Origin: Brevibacillus_C sp046036945 | GTDB lineage: Bacteria > Bacillota > Bacilli > Brevibacillales > Brevibacillaceae | NCBI RefSeq assembly: GCF_046036945.1 | Contig: NZ_JBJQOQ010000008.1 | Span: 62,001-126,000 of the forward strand | Reading direction: 5' to 3' | DNA length: 64,000 bases | Part shown: positions 42,680 through 51,255 of the stretch, piece after piece | How the letters are laid out: the number at the start of each line of letters is the position of its first letter | Numbering within the stretch: the stretch's first letter is position 1 | Notes under the pieces: model-generated | What the model saw: only the letters and a program-made list of their open reading frames with translations | Told to the model about the DNA's origin: nothing | Databases searched by the model: none | Made by a program: the position numbers and the translations under genes

Positions 42680-43435
42680 ATGCTCCATCAATTTTCCCGG
42701 TGTGAATTGGCGTTCGGGCCGGAAGGGCTGGAAAAGCTGAAAGGGAGTGCTGTGGCCGTGCTGGGGGTAGGCGGGGTAGGCTCGTTTACCGCCGAAGCCC
42801 TGGCCCGTACCGGAGTAGGCAAACTGGTCCTGATCGACAAGGACGTCGTCGATATTACGAATATTAACAGGCAGATCCATGCCAACCTGGGGACGATCGG
42901 TCAGCAAAAGGTCGAGCTGATGAAACAGCGCATCGCCCTGATCAACCCGGAGTGTGAAGTGGTGACGATGCAGATGTTTTACAACGCTGAGACCGCATCA
43001 GAGCTGTTCGCCCACCGGCTGGATTACATTGCCGATGCGATGGATGTCGTCTCCGCCAAGATTCACCTGATTCTCGAAGCGAGGAGACGCGGGATCCCGA
43101 TCATTTGCAGCATGGGAGCAGCCAACAAAATGGATCCAACCCGGTTTGAAGTGGCAGATATCTCCCGGACCAGCTACGATCCGATCGCCAAGGTGATCCG
43201 CCGCGAACTGCGCAAGGAACGCATCTACAAAGGGGTCAAGGTGGTCTACTCCAAGGAGATTCCGGTACCCATCCACGCCGATGTCCTACAGCAGGTCGTC
43301 GTCAATCCGGACTCGCCGATCCGCAAGGTGACCCAGCCTCCGGCAAGCAATGCCTTTGTGCCGTCTGTTGCCGGATTAATCATGGCCAGTGTGATCATTC
43401 GCGACCTCGTCGGCTGGCAGCCCGTAAAAGGGTAG
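42680..43435 (+). CDS. tcdA: tRNA threonylcarbamoyladenosine dehydratase (TcdA/YrvM-like)
   Basis: An E1-like ThiF-fold enzyme that cyclises t6A37 of tRNA to ct6A using ATP. The 251-residue protein has the nucleotide-binding VAVLGVGGVGSFTAEAL, the motif DITNINRQIHANLGTIGQ, and a C-terminal membrane-proximal hydrophobic helix. ATG 42680 gives the normal MLHQFSRCELAFGPEG start. It closes the conserved block; immediately downstream begins the repeat flanking the sugar island. Confidence 0.9.
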   Translation: MLHQFSRCELAFGPEGLEKLKGSAVAVLGVGGVGSFTAEALARTGVGKLVLIDKDVVDITNINRQIHANLGTIGQQKVELMKQRIALINPECEVVTMQMFYNAETASELFAHRLDYIADAMDVVSAKIHLILEARRRGIPIICSMGAANKMDPTRFEVADISRTSYDPIAKVIRRELRKERIYKGVKVVYSKEIPVPIHADVLQQVVVNPDSPIRKVTQPPASNAFVPSVAGLIMASVIIRDLVGWQPVKG

Positions 43436-43474
43436 CCGGATCGGAGCGCGGGGGGACAGCGTACAACAGAGCAC

Positions 43475-43690
43475 AGGGGTATCAAGAATGAAATAGAAAA
43501 AGACGCGGGGTGCAGTTCATCAACTGAAGTGCACCTCGCGTTTTTCCTAAACGGTGAACCGTTTTACCTGTTCTGACAGCTTGTTGGCCATTTGCGTCAA
43601 GGACTCTGAGGCCGCGTTCATCTCCTCTGTCGAAGCGGTTTGCTGCTGCGATGCGGCGGCCGCCTCCTGGATGTCATTAGCGGCATCCCT
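43475..43690 (+). repeat. Direct repeat A flanking the fructosamine island
   Basis: About 210 bases here match 51048-51255 with scattered substitutions and a few-base indel. The unit comprises a terminator hairpin (GACGCGGGGTGCAGTT...CACCTCGCG) and the last roughly 45 codons of a chemoreceptor gene in reverse orientation. Confidence 0.92.
43548..43690 (-). pseudogene. 3' fragment of a methyl-accepting chemotaxis protein gene
   Basis: On the minus strand this encodes the very C terminus of an MCP, DIQEAAAASQQQTASTEEMN and onward to EQVKRFTV plus stop, almost identical to the end of the intact receptor at 51116-52777. Sequence identity stops at about 43690 and no further MCP sequence is present upstream. 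It is a truncated copy, not an expressed gene. Confidence 0.9.
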
Positions 43691-43816
43691 GGACACCAGG
43701 CTAGGAGTATGAAAAAATGTCTATCCCGACAAGATGGAGGGCTTAGCGTAAAGCTTCGTTAAAATGTTAGGCAGGACAAAGTTGGCGGAATAGTTTGGAT
43801 TATTTATCATATAGTT

Positions 43817-43830
43817 AGTGGTATATACCG
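43817..43830. promoter_or_regulatory. FrlR-type operator 1, upstream of the regulator gene
   Basis: AGTGGTATATACCG contains the palindrome GGTATATACC, which fits the GTxTAxAC pattern of the HutC/UTRA branch of GntR regulators. It lies 44 bases upstream of the GntR gene and implies autoregulation. Confidence 0.75.
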
Positions 43831-43873
43831 CTAGCAAAATGACCAATCATCACAACGCGAATAGGAGAGAGTT

Positions 43874-44617
43874 ATGATCGATCGTAACAAGAGAGGTTCT
43901 ACGTCCGTTCCTTTTTACAAACAGTTGAAAGAGATTATTGTCGAAGAGATTGAAAGCGGCAAGCTGCAGCATGGAGACAAGCTTCCCTCAGAGCGGGATC
44001 TGGCCGAGCAGTTCAACATCAGCCGTATGACGGCGAGGCATGCCATCTCCATTCTGGAGCGGGAAGGAGTGGTGGAGCGCCGCGTGGGAGCAGGGACATT
44101 TATCGCCCGCAAGCGGATTGAGATGGATTTTATCACGTTCAACAGCTTTACGAAAACGATGCTGGAGCGGGGGATGGTGCCCAGTACGAGGGAGATCCAG
44201 ATCCGTAGGGATAAGGCGAAATCGGGTCTTGCCAAAGTGCTCGCAATCGAGCCAGGAGAAGAGATCGTCATGATGAAGCGCCTTCGGCTTGCTGACGATA
44301 TTCCTGTTGCGCTGGAGGAATCACTCATTCCCGTCAAATTCTGTCCCGGGATTGAAACGTATATTGGCTACGACGTCTCCCTCTATCAAGTGCTGGAAGA
44401 TCAATACGGCATCAAGCTGGTCAGAGCGAATCAGTACATGCAGGTGGGGGTGTCAGATGAGGAAGAGAGTAAGCTCCTAAAGATCAAAAACGAAAGCCCT
44501 TGCATTCTGCTGGAGGCGGTGGCGTTCGATACGAACGGCCGGCCGATCGAATTCTCCAAGTCGATGACGCGCAGCGACATTGTCAAATTCTACATGGAGC
44601 TTAATTTACAAAAATGA
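43874..44617 (+). CDS. frlR: GntR-family regulator with UTRA domain, FrlR-like
   Basis: Probable repressor of the adjacent fructosamine genes. The 247-residue protein has an N-terminal winged helix-turn-helix (about 8-76, LPSERDLAEQFNISRMTARHAI then EGVVERRVGAGTF) and a C-terminal UTRA effector domain (about 95-240). AGGAGAGAGTT precedes the ATG. Operator-like palindromes stand in front of this gene, in front of the kinase/transporter genes and in front of the deglycase gene. The effector is inferred to be a phosphorylated Amadori product. Confidence 0.82.
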   Translation: MIDRNKRGSTSVPFYKQLKEIIVEEIESGKLQHGDKLPSERDLAEQFNISRMTARHAISILEREGVVERRVGAGTFIARKRIEMDFITFNSFTKTMLERGMVPSTREIQIRRDKAKSGLAKVLAIEPGEEIVMMKRLRLADDIPVALEESLIPVKFCPGIETYIGYDVSLYQVLEDQYGIKLVRANQYMQVGVSDEEESKLLKIKNESPCILLEAVAFDTNGRPIEFSKSMTRSDIVKFYMELNLQK

Positions 44618-44654
44618 TGTGATTCGCAAGAGAGATATTTTTTTTCGATGAAGT

Positions 44655-44664
44655 GGTATATACC
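44655..44664. promoter_or_regulatory. FrlR-type operator 2
   Basis: GGTATATACC recurs in the context AAGTGGTATATACCGA, downstream of the regulator gene and about 240 bases upstream of the kinase gene, where the promoter of the kinase/transporter unit is expected. Confidence 0.75.
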
Positions 44665-44759
44665 GATTGGACAGCGAATAACGTTGGAATTAAAAATATA
44701 ACCTATATTTTTATGACCTTATATAACAATCGATGAACTTATAAAAAGGGATGGTTAAC

Positions 44760-44869
44760 GTGAACGAACATATGGAGCAAGGCCCTTAGGCGATGAAGAA
44801 TCGCCGCTGATGACGACCGTTGCAGCAGCGGGTACTGGCGCGTTTGCGGCCGAGTATGCAGAAAAGTGA
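44760..44869 (+). pseudogene. Frameshifted short gene remnant before frlD
   Basis: A GTG with a good ribosome site (AAAAAGGG, 9 bases upstream) opens MNEHMEQGP and then stops. In the next frame the sequence reads on as PLGDEESPLMTTVAAAGTGA... to a TGA at 44867. Joining the frames gives a peptide of about 36 residues, so this is either a tiny gene with a one-base frameshift or the two ends of a deleted gene. The family is not recognised. Confidence 0.35.
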
Positions 44870-44896
44870 GCGATATTGTGGGGGGGGGGAGGAGAC

Positions 44897-45742
44897 ATGT
44901 TGCACGTTTTTGGGGTCGGTGACAACGTCGTTGACATGTACGTCCATACGAAGATGATGTATCCCGGAGGAAATGCGCTCAACTTCAGCGTCTATGCCAG
45001 CCAACTGGGGGCGCGATCCTCCTACCTCGGCGTTTTTGGGAGCGACAGGGCGGCAGCCCACATCATTTCCGTGATGCGGGAGATGGGCATTGACGTATCG
45101 CGCTGCCGGCACCATCAAGGGGAGAACGGCTACGCGATGGTGGACGTAGTGGAGGGTGACCGGGTGTTCGTCGGGGGAAACAAGGGAGGAGTGCAGCGGC
45201 ACTATCCCATCAGGCTGGACAGCGAGGATCTGGCCTGGCTGGCGGGGGCGGATCTGGTTCATTCCAGCTGCTACAGCGGGACGGAAGAGGAGATCGGCAA
45301 AATCGCGGCGCTTGGCGTTCCCGTCTCGTACGACTTTTCCGCCGACTGGAACGACGCCTATCTTCGGAAGCTCTGCCCGTACGTCACCTGCAGCTTCCTC
45401 TCCTGCAGCCACCTCTCCGACGAAGCGGTCAAAGAGGTGCTGGAAGCGGTGAACCGCTACGGCAGCCGGCTTTGCCTGGCGACGATGGGCACGCGGGGGG
45501 CGGTGTTTTACGACGGGACTTCGTTCTACCGTCAGGCCCCGCAGCTGGTGACAGCGACCGATACGCTGGGAGCGGGGGATTCGTTCTTCACCGCATTTAT
45601 CCTGAACTACCTGGCCGGGCGAAAAGGGGGCGCCGCCGCTTCCGATTTCGGATTGATCACAGAGAGCCTGAAGAAAGGTGCTGCTTTCGCGGCAAAGACG
45701 TGTCTGGTTGACGGCGCGTTTGGCCACGGCGTTCCGTTTTAA
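44897..45742 (+). CDS. frlD: PfkB-family fructoselysine/fructosamine 6-kinase
   Basis: Phosphorylates an imported fructosamine on C6. The 281-residue ribokinase-fold protein starts FGVGDNVVDMY, matching the FrlD pattern GDNxVDxY, has the substrate-side MMYPGGNALNFSVYA, and the C-terminal catalytic signature DTLGAGDSFFTAFIL with the base Asp. The ATG at 44897 follows GGGAGGAG. A 9-G homopolymer just upstream (44880-44889) is worth checking for sequence error. The substrate class is inferred from frlB and frlC in the same cluster. Confidence 0.85.
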   Translation: MLHVFGVGDNVVDMYVHTKMMYPGGNALNFSVYASQLGARSSYLGVFGSDRAAAHIISVMREMGIDVSRCRHHQGENGYAMVDVVEGDRVFVGGNKGGVQRHYPIRLDSEDLAWLAGADLVHSSCYSGTEEEIGKIAALGVPVSYDFSADWNDAYLRKLCPYVTCSFLSCSHLSDEAVKEVLEAVNRYGSRLCLATMGTRGAVFYDGTSFYRQAPQLVTATDTLGAGDSFFTAFILNYLAGRKGGAAASDFGLITESLKKGAAFAAKTCLVDGAFGHGVPF

Positions 45743-45776
45743 CACTTTTCAATGAATCAAGGAGGGTTGAATCGAG

Positions 45777-47072
45777 ATGAAAACCGGCAAGGTAATAAGC
45801 ATGCTGCTTCCTGTGCTGTTGGCGGTTTCGGCGGCGCTGACCGGCTGCTCCGGCCAAAGCGCGGCAGGGGATGGAAAGATCCAGTTGAAATTTTTGGAAA
45901 AGTGGCCGCAGCCAGAGTACGCTCCCTACTTTGAGCAGATTGTAAAGGACTTTGAAAGCTCTCATCCCAACATCAAGATTAATATGGAAGCGGTTGCAGA
46001 CGAGCCGATGAAAGACAAACTGCGCGTCGTCATGGGCGGAGGTGACGTGCCCGATATCACCTTCTCCTGGTCAGGAGAATTCGCCCGCAAGTTCGTCCGT
46101 TCCGGGGCGGCACTTGACCTGACGAAGTACCTGGACGACGATCCGGAGTGGAAGAAAAGCTTTATCCCCGCCTCGCTGCAGCCGTTTGTTTCGGACGGCA
46201 AGAACTACGGGATTCCGCTGCGCTTTAACGGTAAGTTTTTTGTCTATAACAAGGATATGTTCGCCAAGTACAACCTGCAGAAGCCGAAAACCTGGCAAGA
46301 ATTCCTGGCCGTCTGCGATAAGCTGAAAAGCGCCGGAGAGACACCAATCATCTTCGGCAACGAGCCGCCGTGGCCATCGATCCACTACCTGACAGGATTA
46401 AACCAGAAGCTAGTCGGCACCGAGGTTCGGCAAAAAGATTACGATCCGAAGTCGGGAGAATTCACTGATCCCGGTTATGTCAAAGCGCTGGAGTACCTGA
46501 AAGAGCTGCAGGTGAAGGGCTACTTCGGAGGCAACGTCAACTCTACATCGCACGACATGGCCAAGCAGATGTTTTTCGCTGGAAAAGGGGCCATCTTCTA
46601 CCTCGAACTGGAAGAATTCCCCGACGTAGAGAAAAACATGGCGGGCAATTGGGACTTTTTCCCGATGCCGGACATCCCGGAAGGAAAAGGGAACCAGAAG
46701 TACATCACCGGGGCACCGGACGGGTTCATCGTCTCATCCAAGACACAGCATCCGAAAGAAGCGCTGGAGTTCCTGAAATTCCTAACCAGCAAGGAAAACG
46801 CGGAAAAGCTGGTCAAGACGCTGGGCTGGCCAAGTCCGATCACCGGAGCCGTGAACGAACAGACCGCGCTGAAACAGGTGGTGGAAGGGGTCGACATCAT
46901 GAAAGAGTCGGAAGGCATGGCTGAATGGCTCGACACGGACGTCCACGCCAAGATCGCCGACACTTATCTGTCCAACCTCCAACTGCTGCTGAACGGGACG
47001 AAATCGCCGGAACAGATCATGAATGAGGTCCAGGAGGTCGCTCAGGATGTAAAAAAAGAAGTGTCGCAGTGA
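45777..47072 (+). CDS. frlO: Sugar ABC transporter substrate-binding lipoprotein
   Basis: Captures the substrate outside the membrane. The 431-residue precursor has a lipoprotein signal with lipobox LTGCSG (Cys near 24) and the family-1 extracellular solute-binding fold (IQLKFLEKWPQPEYAPYFEQ at the start of the mature part). AAGGAGGG precedes the ATG. It lies 34 bases after the kinase and before two permease genes. Equivalence to FrlO of B. subtilis is from context. Confidence 0.85.
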   Translation: MKTGKVISMLLPVLLAVSAALTGCSGQSAAGDGKIQLKFLEKWPQPEYAPYFEQIVKDFESSHPNIKINMEAVADEPMKDKLRVVMGGGDVPDITFSWSGEFARKFVRSGAALDLTKYLDDDPEWKKSFIPASLQPFVSDGKNYGIPLRFNGKFFVYNKDMFAKYNLQKPKTWQEFLAVCDKLKSAGETPIIFGNEPPWPSIHYLTGLNQKLVGTEVRQKDYDPKSGEFTDPGYVKALEYLKELQVKGYFGGNVNSTSHDMAKQMFFAGKGAIFYLELEEFPDVEKNMAGNWDFFPMPDIPEGKGNQKYITGAPDGFIVSSKTQHPKEALEFLKFLTSKENAEKLVKTLGWPSPITGAVNEQTALKQVVEGVDIMKESEGMAEWLDTDVHAKIADTYLSNLQLLLNGTKSPEQIMNEVQEVAQDVKKEVSQ

Positions 47073-47129
47073 TCGACAAGGGAGGGGTTCTTCCTGAGGA
47101 GGCCCTCCCTTTACCAGGGGGGATCGATA

Positions 47130-48011
47130 TTGAAATTGTACCAGAATAGGCGCACCGCTCTCCTGTACGTGCTCCCGGCGACGGTGTTAATCCTGGTGTT
47201 TATCTTCCTGCCGATCGTGATGAACTTCGGTTACAGCCTGTTTCGTTGGAACGCCTTTTCCACGGAAAGGGTGTTCGTCGGAGTGGAGTACTACCGTCGG
47301 CTGTTCACCGACCCCGTCTTCTATGTCGCCTTAAAAAACAACGCACTCTACGCCGTCATTTCGATCGTGTTTCAGGTCGGGGGCGGGCTGATCGTCGCCG
47401 CTATCCTCGAGGAAAAGTTCATGCGCAGGCTGCAGCCCTTTTTCCGCACCGTCTTCTTCATCCCGTCGGTCATGTCGCTTGCGGTGGTAGGCTTGATGTG
47501 GCAATTGCTCTACAATCCGGACATCGGTTTGATCAACAGTGCGCTGAAGGCGGCAGGGCTGGGGGACCTGGCCCACGCCTGGCTGGGCGACAGCAAGACG
47601 GCCATCTTCGCAGTTATCGCCGTCTCCCAGTGGCAGTTTACCGGTTACATCGCCATGCTGTTTTTAATCGCGATGCACAAAATTCCGTCGGAGCTGTACG
47701 AAGCCGCGATGATCGACGGGGCCAGCCGGATTCAGACGTTTTTCCACGTCACCATCCCGCAAATCAAGGAGATGATTCTGGTGGCGGCGACGATTACGGT
47801 GATCGGGGCGTTCAAGGTGTTTGACGAGGTTTATGTGATGACATTTGGCGGTCCGGGCCGCTCGACGGAAGTGCTGGGCACCATGCTGTATCGCTCCGCT
47901 TTTCGTAACGACGAGATGGGCTACGCCTCGACGATCGCAACGGTGATCTTCGTCATCACGCTCATCCTGTCGCTGCTGCAGTTGAAGCTGTCCAGGACCG
48001 GGCAGGAGTAA
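47130..48011 (+). CDS. frlN: Sugar ABC transporter permease 1
   Basis: A 293-residue MalF/UgpA-type permease with six membrane helices. The cytoplasmic coupling EAA loop, EAAMIDGASRIQTFFHVTIP, lies near residues 191-210. The start is TTG at 47130 behind GGGGGGATCG. It is 57 bases after the binding protein and 20 before the second permease. Confidence 0.88.
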   Translation: MKLYQNRRTALLYVLPATVLILVFIFLPIVMNFGYSLFRWNAFSTERVFVGVEYYRRLFTDPVFYVALKNNALYAVISIVFQVGGGLIVAAILEEKFMRRLQPFFRTVFFIPSVMSLAVVGLMWQLLYNPDIGLINSALKAAGLGDLAHAWLGDSKTAIFAVIAVSQWQFTGYIAMLFLIAMHKIPSELYEAAMIDGASRIQTFFHVTIPQIKEMILVAATITVIGAFKVFDEVYVMTFGGPGRSTEVLGTMLYRSAFRNDEMGYASTIATVIFVITLILSLLQLKLSRTGQE

Positions 48012-48031
48012 GTCAACGAGGGGGAGATGAA

Positions 48032-48868
48032 ATGGAGGGCCGAGCTTTTTGGAACAAGACGCTGCACGCCGTCATCCTGATTTGGTTTTTCGTATACGCA
48101 ATCTGTGTGATTTACCCGATTTTCTGGCTGGCGATGAACGGGCTGAAGACAAATAGCCAGTTTTTCCTCGACACCTGGTCGCTCCCCACAGAGTGGCACT
48201 GGGAAAATTACAAGGCTGCCTGGGCGGCGGGAGTTGGGAAATACTTTTTAAACAGCGTGCTGGTTACCACTGTCTCTGTCGGCCTCGTGCTCCTAATCAG
48301 CTCGCTGGCCGCCTTTGCGCTAAGCCGGTTTGAATTTAAAGGACGGCAGATCCTGTTCATTCTGATCTTGAGCGGCTTGATGCTGGCTCCCCAGGTCAGC
48401 CTGATTTCTCTTTACAAAATGCTTCAACTGCTTGGCATCTACAATACGTACTGGGCGCTGATCATCCCGTATGTGGCGTTTCACGTCCCGTTTGCCGTTT
48501 TTCTGATCCGTTCGTACTTCCTCTCTCTTCCCCGGGAAGTAGAGGACTCCGCCTACATTGACGGCTGCAACAGCTGGGGGGTATTCTGGCACGTGATCCT
48601 GCCGATGAGTAGACCGATTATCGCTTCCACGGCGCTGCTCACCAGCATGTCGATCTGGAACGAATTCATGTTCGCCATGGTTTTCGTGGAAAACGCCGAC
48701 TTGCGTACCATACCGGTCGGGCTGATGAACCTGCGAAGCCAGCTGAATACCAATTTCGGCGTGCAGCTGGCCGGACTGGCGATCTCCGCACTGCCGATGA
48801 TCGTGGCGTTCATTCTGTTCCAGCGCCAGTTTGTCCGCGGATTGTCAGCGGGCAGCGTTAAGGGGTAA
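48032..48868 (+). CDS. frlM: Sugar ABC transporter permease 2
   Basis: A 278-residue MalG/UgpE-type permease with six helices and the coupling loop EDSAYIDGCNSWGVFWHVILP near residues 170-190 (shown by its EDSAYIDGC core). GGGGGAG lies before the ATG. No ATPase gene accompanies the two permeases; in B. subtilis the shared ATPase MsmX serves the Frl transporter, and a similar arrangement is likely. Confidence 0.88.
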   Translation: MEGRAFWNKTLHAVILIWFFVYAICVIYPIFWLAMNGLKTNSQFFLDTWSLPTEWHWENYKAAWAAGVGKYFLNSVLVTTVSVGLVLLISSLAAFALSRFEFKGRQILFILILSGLMLAPQVSLISLYKMLQLLGIYNTYWALIIPYVAFHVPFAVFLIRSYFLSLPREVEDSAYIDGCNSWGVFWHVILPMSRPIIASTALLTSMSIWNEFMFAMVFVENADLRTIPVGLMNLRSQLNTNFGVQLAGLAISALPMIVAFILFQRQFVRGLSAGSVKG

Positions 48869-49214
48869 GTCACTGAAGGCGCATTAGCGGGTTTTCCCAC
48901 GCGGTCCGGGGAGGCTGCCACAGGCAGGCTGGATTGGCAGGGCAATCTCGCTTTGGCGGGAGAGCCACCGAACCTGACGCCGTCTGAATCAGCACTGTTT
49001 CAGGGCAGCTTCCACCGAGTGAAATTCGCGGTTTTGTCCTTTAAACGGATGAGACCGGCGATTTTTCGGACCAGTGGTATATACCATAAAAACAACGGTT
49101 TGGGAGGGGAGAGGAGTTGTCTGTTTGCAGTATGCGGGCAAGCCCGGCGGAAGTGGTTATGTCGGGTTCGCAGCAAAGCTCTGCCAATCTGAAAAAGGGA
49201 AAGGGGAATGAACG
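48869..49214. other. Intergenic region before frlB
   Basis: No intact gene is seen in these 346 bases. The plus-strand frame around 48915-49065 is open and protein-like (GRLDWQGNLALAGEPPN) but has no start and I cannot name it; it may be a remnant. An FrlR-type operator is at 49076-49085, followed by GGGAGGGGAGAGGAG at about 49101. Confidence 0.5.
49076..49085. promoter_or_regulatory. FrlR-type operator 3, upstream of frlB
   Basis: A third exact GGTATATACC, in the context CCAGTGGTATATACCAT, lies 130 bases before frlB. The shared left flank AGTG is present at all three sites. Confidence 0.75.
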
Positions 49215-50189
49215 ATGAATCAGCAAGTGCAAAAGGCGTTGGAGGCGGTAAAGGAGAGGGAGGTAAAGCGGGTGTTTTTCGTCGCGTGCGGCGGGTCGTC
49301 CGCGCTGATGTACCCGAGCAAGTACCTGCTCGACCGGGAAGCGAAAACGATCACTTCCGATGTGTACAACGCCAATGAGTTCATACACCGAAATCCCGCC
49401 ACCCTGGGGGAAACCTCGCTGGTGATCTTGTGCTCGCACTCCGGCAAGACGCCGGAAACCGTGGAAGCAGCCAAATTTGCCCGGGAGCGGGGGGCATTGG
49501 CCGTCTCCCTGACGTTTGAGGAGGGCTCGCCGCTGGCCCAGGCGTCCGACTTCGTGATCAAGTACGCCAAAGCCAGCTACTCTGATGAAGTGGTGGCGAA
49601 GGACAGCGATTACTACATCATGTACCAGCTGGTGGCCGGCCTGCTCCACCAAAAAGAGGGATACGAAAAATATCAGCCGATGATGGTCAGCCTAGAGAAT
49701 CTGCAGGCCGTTTACGAACGGGCCAAACAGCAGTTTACGGAGCGGGCGAAAGCGTTTGGCGAGCAGTACAAGGACGCGAAGATCATCTACACGATGGCCA
49801 GCGGGTCCAACTACAGCGCTGCCTACATCTTCGCCGTCTGCATCCTGATGGAGATGCAGTGGATCCACTCCCATCCTATTCACGCCGGGGAGTACTTCCA
49901 CGGGCCATTTGAGGTTCTCGACAAAGACGTGCCCTTCATCCTGCTGCTTGGTCTGGATGAGACGCGGCCGCTGGAAGAGCGGGCGCTAAACTTCTCCCGC
50001 CAATACGGAGAACAGTTGATCGTGATCGACGCGAAGGAGGTGGACCTGACCGGCATTGACGATGCAGTCAAAGGGTATATCGCTCCACTCGTGCTCAACA
50101 AGGTGCTAGGAGTCTACGCGACCGCCCTGGCCGAGGCTCGTAACCACCCCCTGAATACGAGACGGTATATGGGCATAGTGGCCTATTAA
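49215..50189 (+). CDS. frlB: Fructosamine-6-phosphate deglycase (SIS domain)
   Basis: Splits fructosamine 6-phosphates into glucose 6-phosphate and the free amine or amino acid. The 324-residue protein has two SIS domains; FFVACGGSSALMYPSKY, LVILCSHSGKTPETVEAA, IIYTMASGSNYSAAY, HAGEYFHGPFEVLD and LLGLDETRPLEERAL closely follow the pattern remembered for B. subtilis FrlB. AAAGGGAAAGGGG precedes the ATG. It forms the second transcription unit with the epimerase gene under its own operator. Confidence 0.93.
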   Translation: MNQQVQKALEAVKEREVKRVFFVACGGSSALMYPSKYLLDREAKTITSDVYNANEFIHRNPATLGETSLVILCSHSGKTPETVEAAKFARERGALAVSLTFEEGSPLAQASDFVIKYAKASYSDEVVAKDSDYYIMYQLVAGLLHQKEGYEKYQPMMVSLENLQAVYERAKQQFTERAKAFGEQYKDAKIIYTMASGSNYSAAYIFAVCILMEMQWIHSHPIHAGEYFHGPFEVLDKDVPFILLLGLDETRPLEERALNFSRQYGEQLIVIDAKEVDLTGIDDAVKGYIAPLVLNKVLGVYATALAEARNHPLNTRRYMGIVAY

Positions 50190-50208
50190 GGCTAGGCGGA
50201 GAAGAAGC

Positions 50209-51042
50209 ATGACGAGGCTGCGCAGATCGCAAATCACCGGGATGAACTTTCACTACATCCGCTACCCGTTTGCCCATTTTCTTGAGGCGATGGTGCGGTA
50301 TGGGATCGACAGGATTGAACTATGGGGGGCATCTCCACACTTTTACGTGGAAGAGGCTTCTCCAGCGGATATCAAGCGGATCAGACGCGAAATCGAGAGC
50401 CGCGGACTGAAGCTGGTCTGCTTTACGCCGGAGCAGTGCGTCTACCCGATCAACATCGCCGCTGAGGAAGGGGCGATACGGGAGCGGAGCGTCGCGTATT
50501 TTATCAAATCGCTGGAAGCGGCGGCGGAGCTGGGAGCTCCCCTATTGCTGGTCACCTCGGGGTGGGGCTACTTCTCCGCACCAGTCGGGGAAGCTTGGAA
50601 ACGGTCGAGGGAATCGCTGGAGCGGCTGACACAGCACGCGGAGCAGCTCGGCGTCACGCTGGTGTTGGAGCCGCTGCGGCCAGAAGAGTCCAACCTAGTC
50701 ACCAATTTGCCGACATTGGCCCGGATGCTTGCTGAAGTCCGCTCGCCCTGCTTGAAGGGGATGGTCGATACGGTTCCGCTGGCAATCGCTGGAGAAGAGC
50801 TGCAAGCGTACTTTGACCGGCTGAAGTCCGACCTAGTGCACATCCATTTTATCGACGGCAGGCCAGGGGGACATCTGGCCTGGGGTGACGGCCATCTGCC
50901 GTTGGAGAACTACCTTGAGACGTTGGAGAAAAACGGGTACACCGATTCTTTAACTCTGGAGTTTACATCAGACCGCTATGTGACGGCGCCGGATCAAGCA
51001 ATTGAACAGACGCTTCGTACATTGCAGCCTTATTTTCACTGA
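50209..51042 (+). CDS. frlC: FrlC-like sugar phosphate isomerase/epimerase (TIM barrel)
   Basis: Probably interconverts C3 epimers of fructosamines, as FrlC does for fructoselysine and psicoselysine in E. coli. The 277-residue AP-endonuclease-2/xylose-isomerase-like barrel shows RIELWGASPHFYVEEASP, LVLEPLRPEESNLV (metal-binding Glu), KGMVDTVP, HIHFIDG and TLEFTSDRY. It begins 19 bases after frlB. Two bases of direct repeat B start 6 bases after its stop. Confidence 0.82.
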   Translation: MTRLRRSQITGMNFHYIRYPFAHFLEAMVRYGIDRIELWGASPHFYVEEASPADIKRIRREIESRGLKLVCFTPEQCVYPINIAAEEGAIRERSVAYFIKSLEAAAELGAPLLLVTSGWGYFSAPVGEAWKRSRESLERLTQHAEQLGVTLVLEPLRPEESNLVTNLPTLARMLAEVRSPCLKGMVDTVPLAIAGEELQAYFDRLKSDLVHIHFIDGRPGGHLAWGDGHLPLENYLETLEKNGYTDSLTLEFTSDRYVTAPDQAIEQTLRTLQPYFH

Positions 51043-51047
51043 TGGGG

Positions 51048-51255
51048 CAGGGGTGCCAAGAATGAAATAGAAAAAGACGCAGGGTGCAGTTCATCAACTG
51101 CACCCCGCGTTTTTCCTAAATGGTGAACCTTTTTACCTGTTCTGACAGCTTGTTGGCCATTTGCGCCAAGGACTCGGAGGCTGCGTTCATCTCCTCTGTC
51201 GAAGCGGTTTGCTGCTGCGATGCGGCGGCCACCTCCTGGATGTCGTCTGCGGCAA
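51048..51255 (+). repeat. Direct repeat B flanking the fructosamine island
   Basis: Matches repeat A (43475-43690). Here it comprises the terminator and the 3' end of the intact chemoreceptor gene. Confidence 0.92.
51069..51116. terminator. Bidirectional terminator of frlBC and the MCP gene
   Basis: GCAGGGTGCAGTT and AACTGCACCCCGC make a nearly perfect stem with a four-base loop; A-run on the left and T-run on the right suit both strands. Confidence 0.9.
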
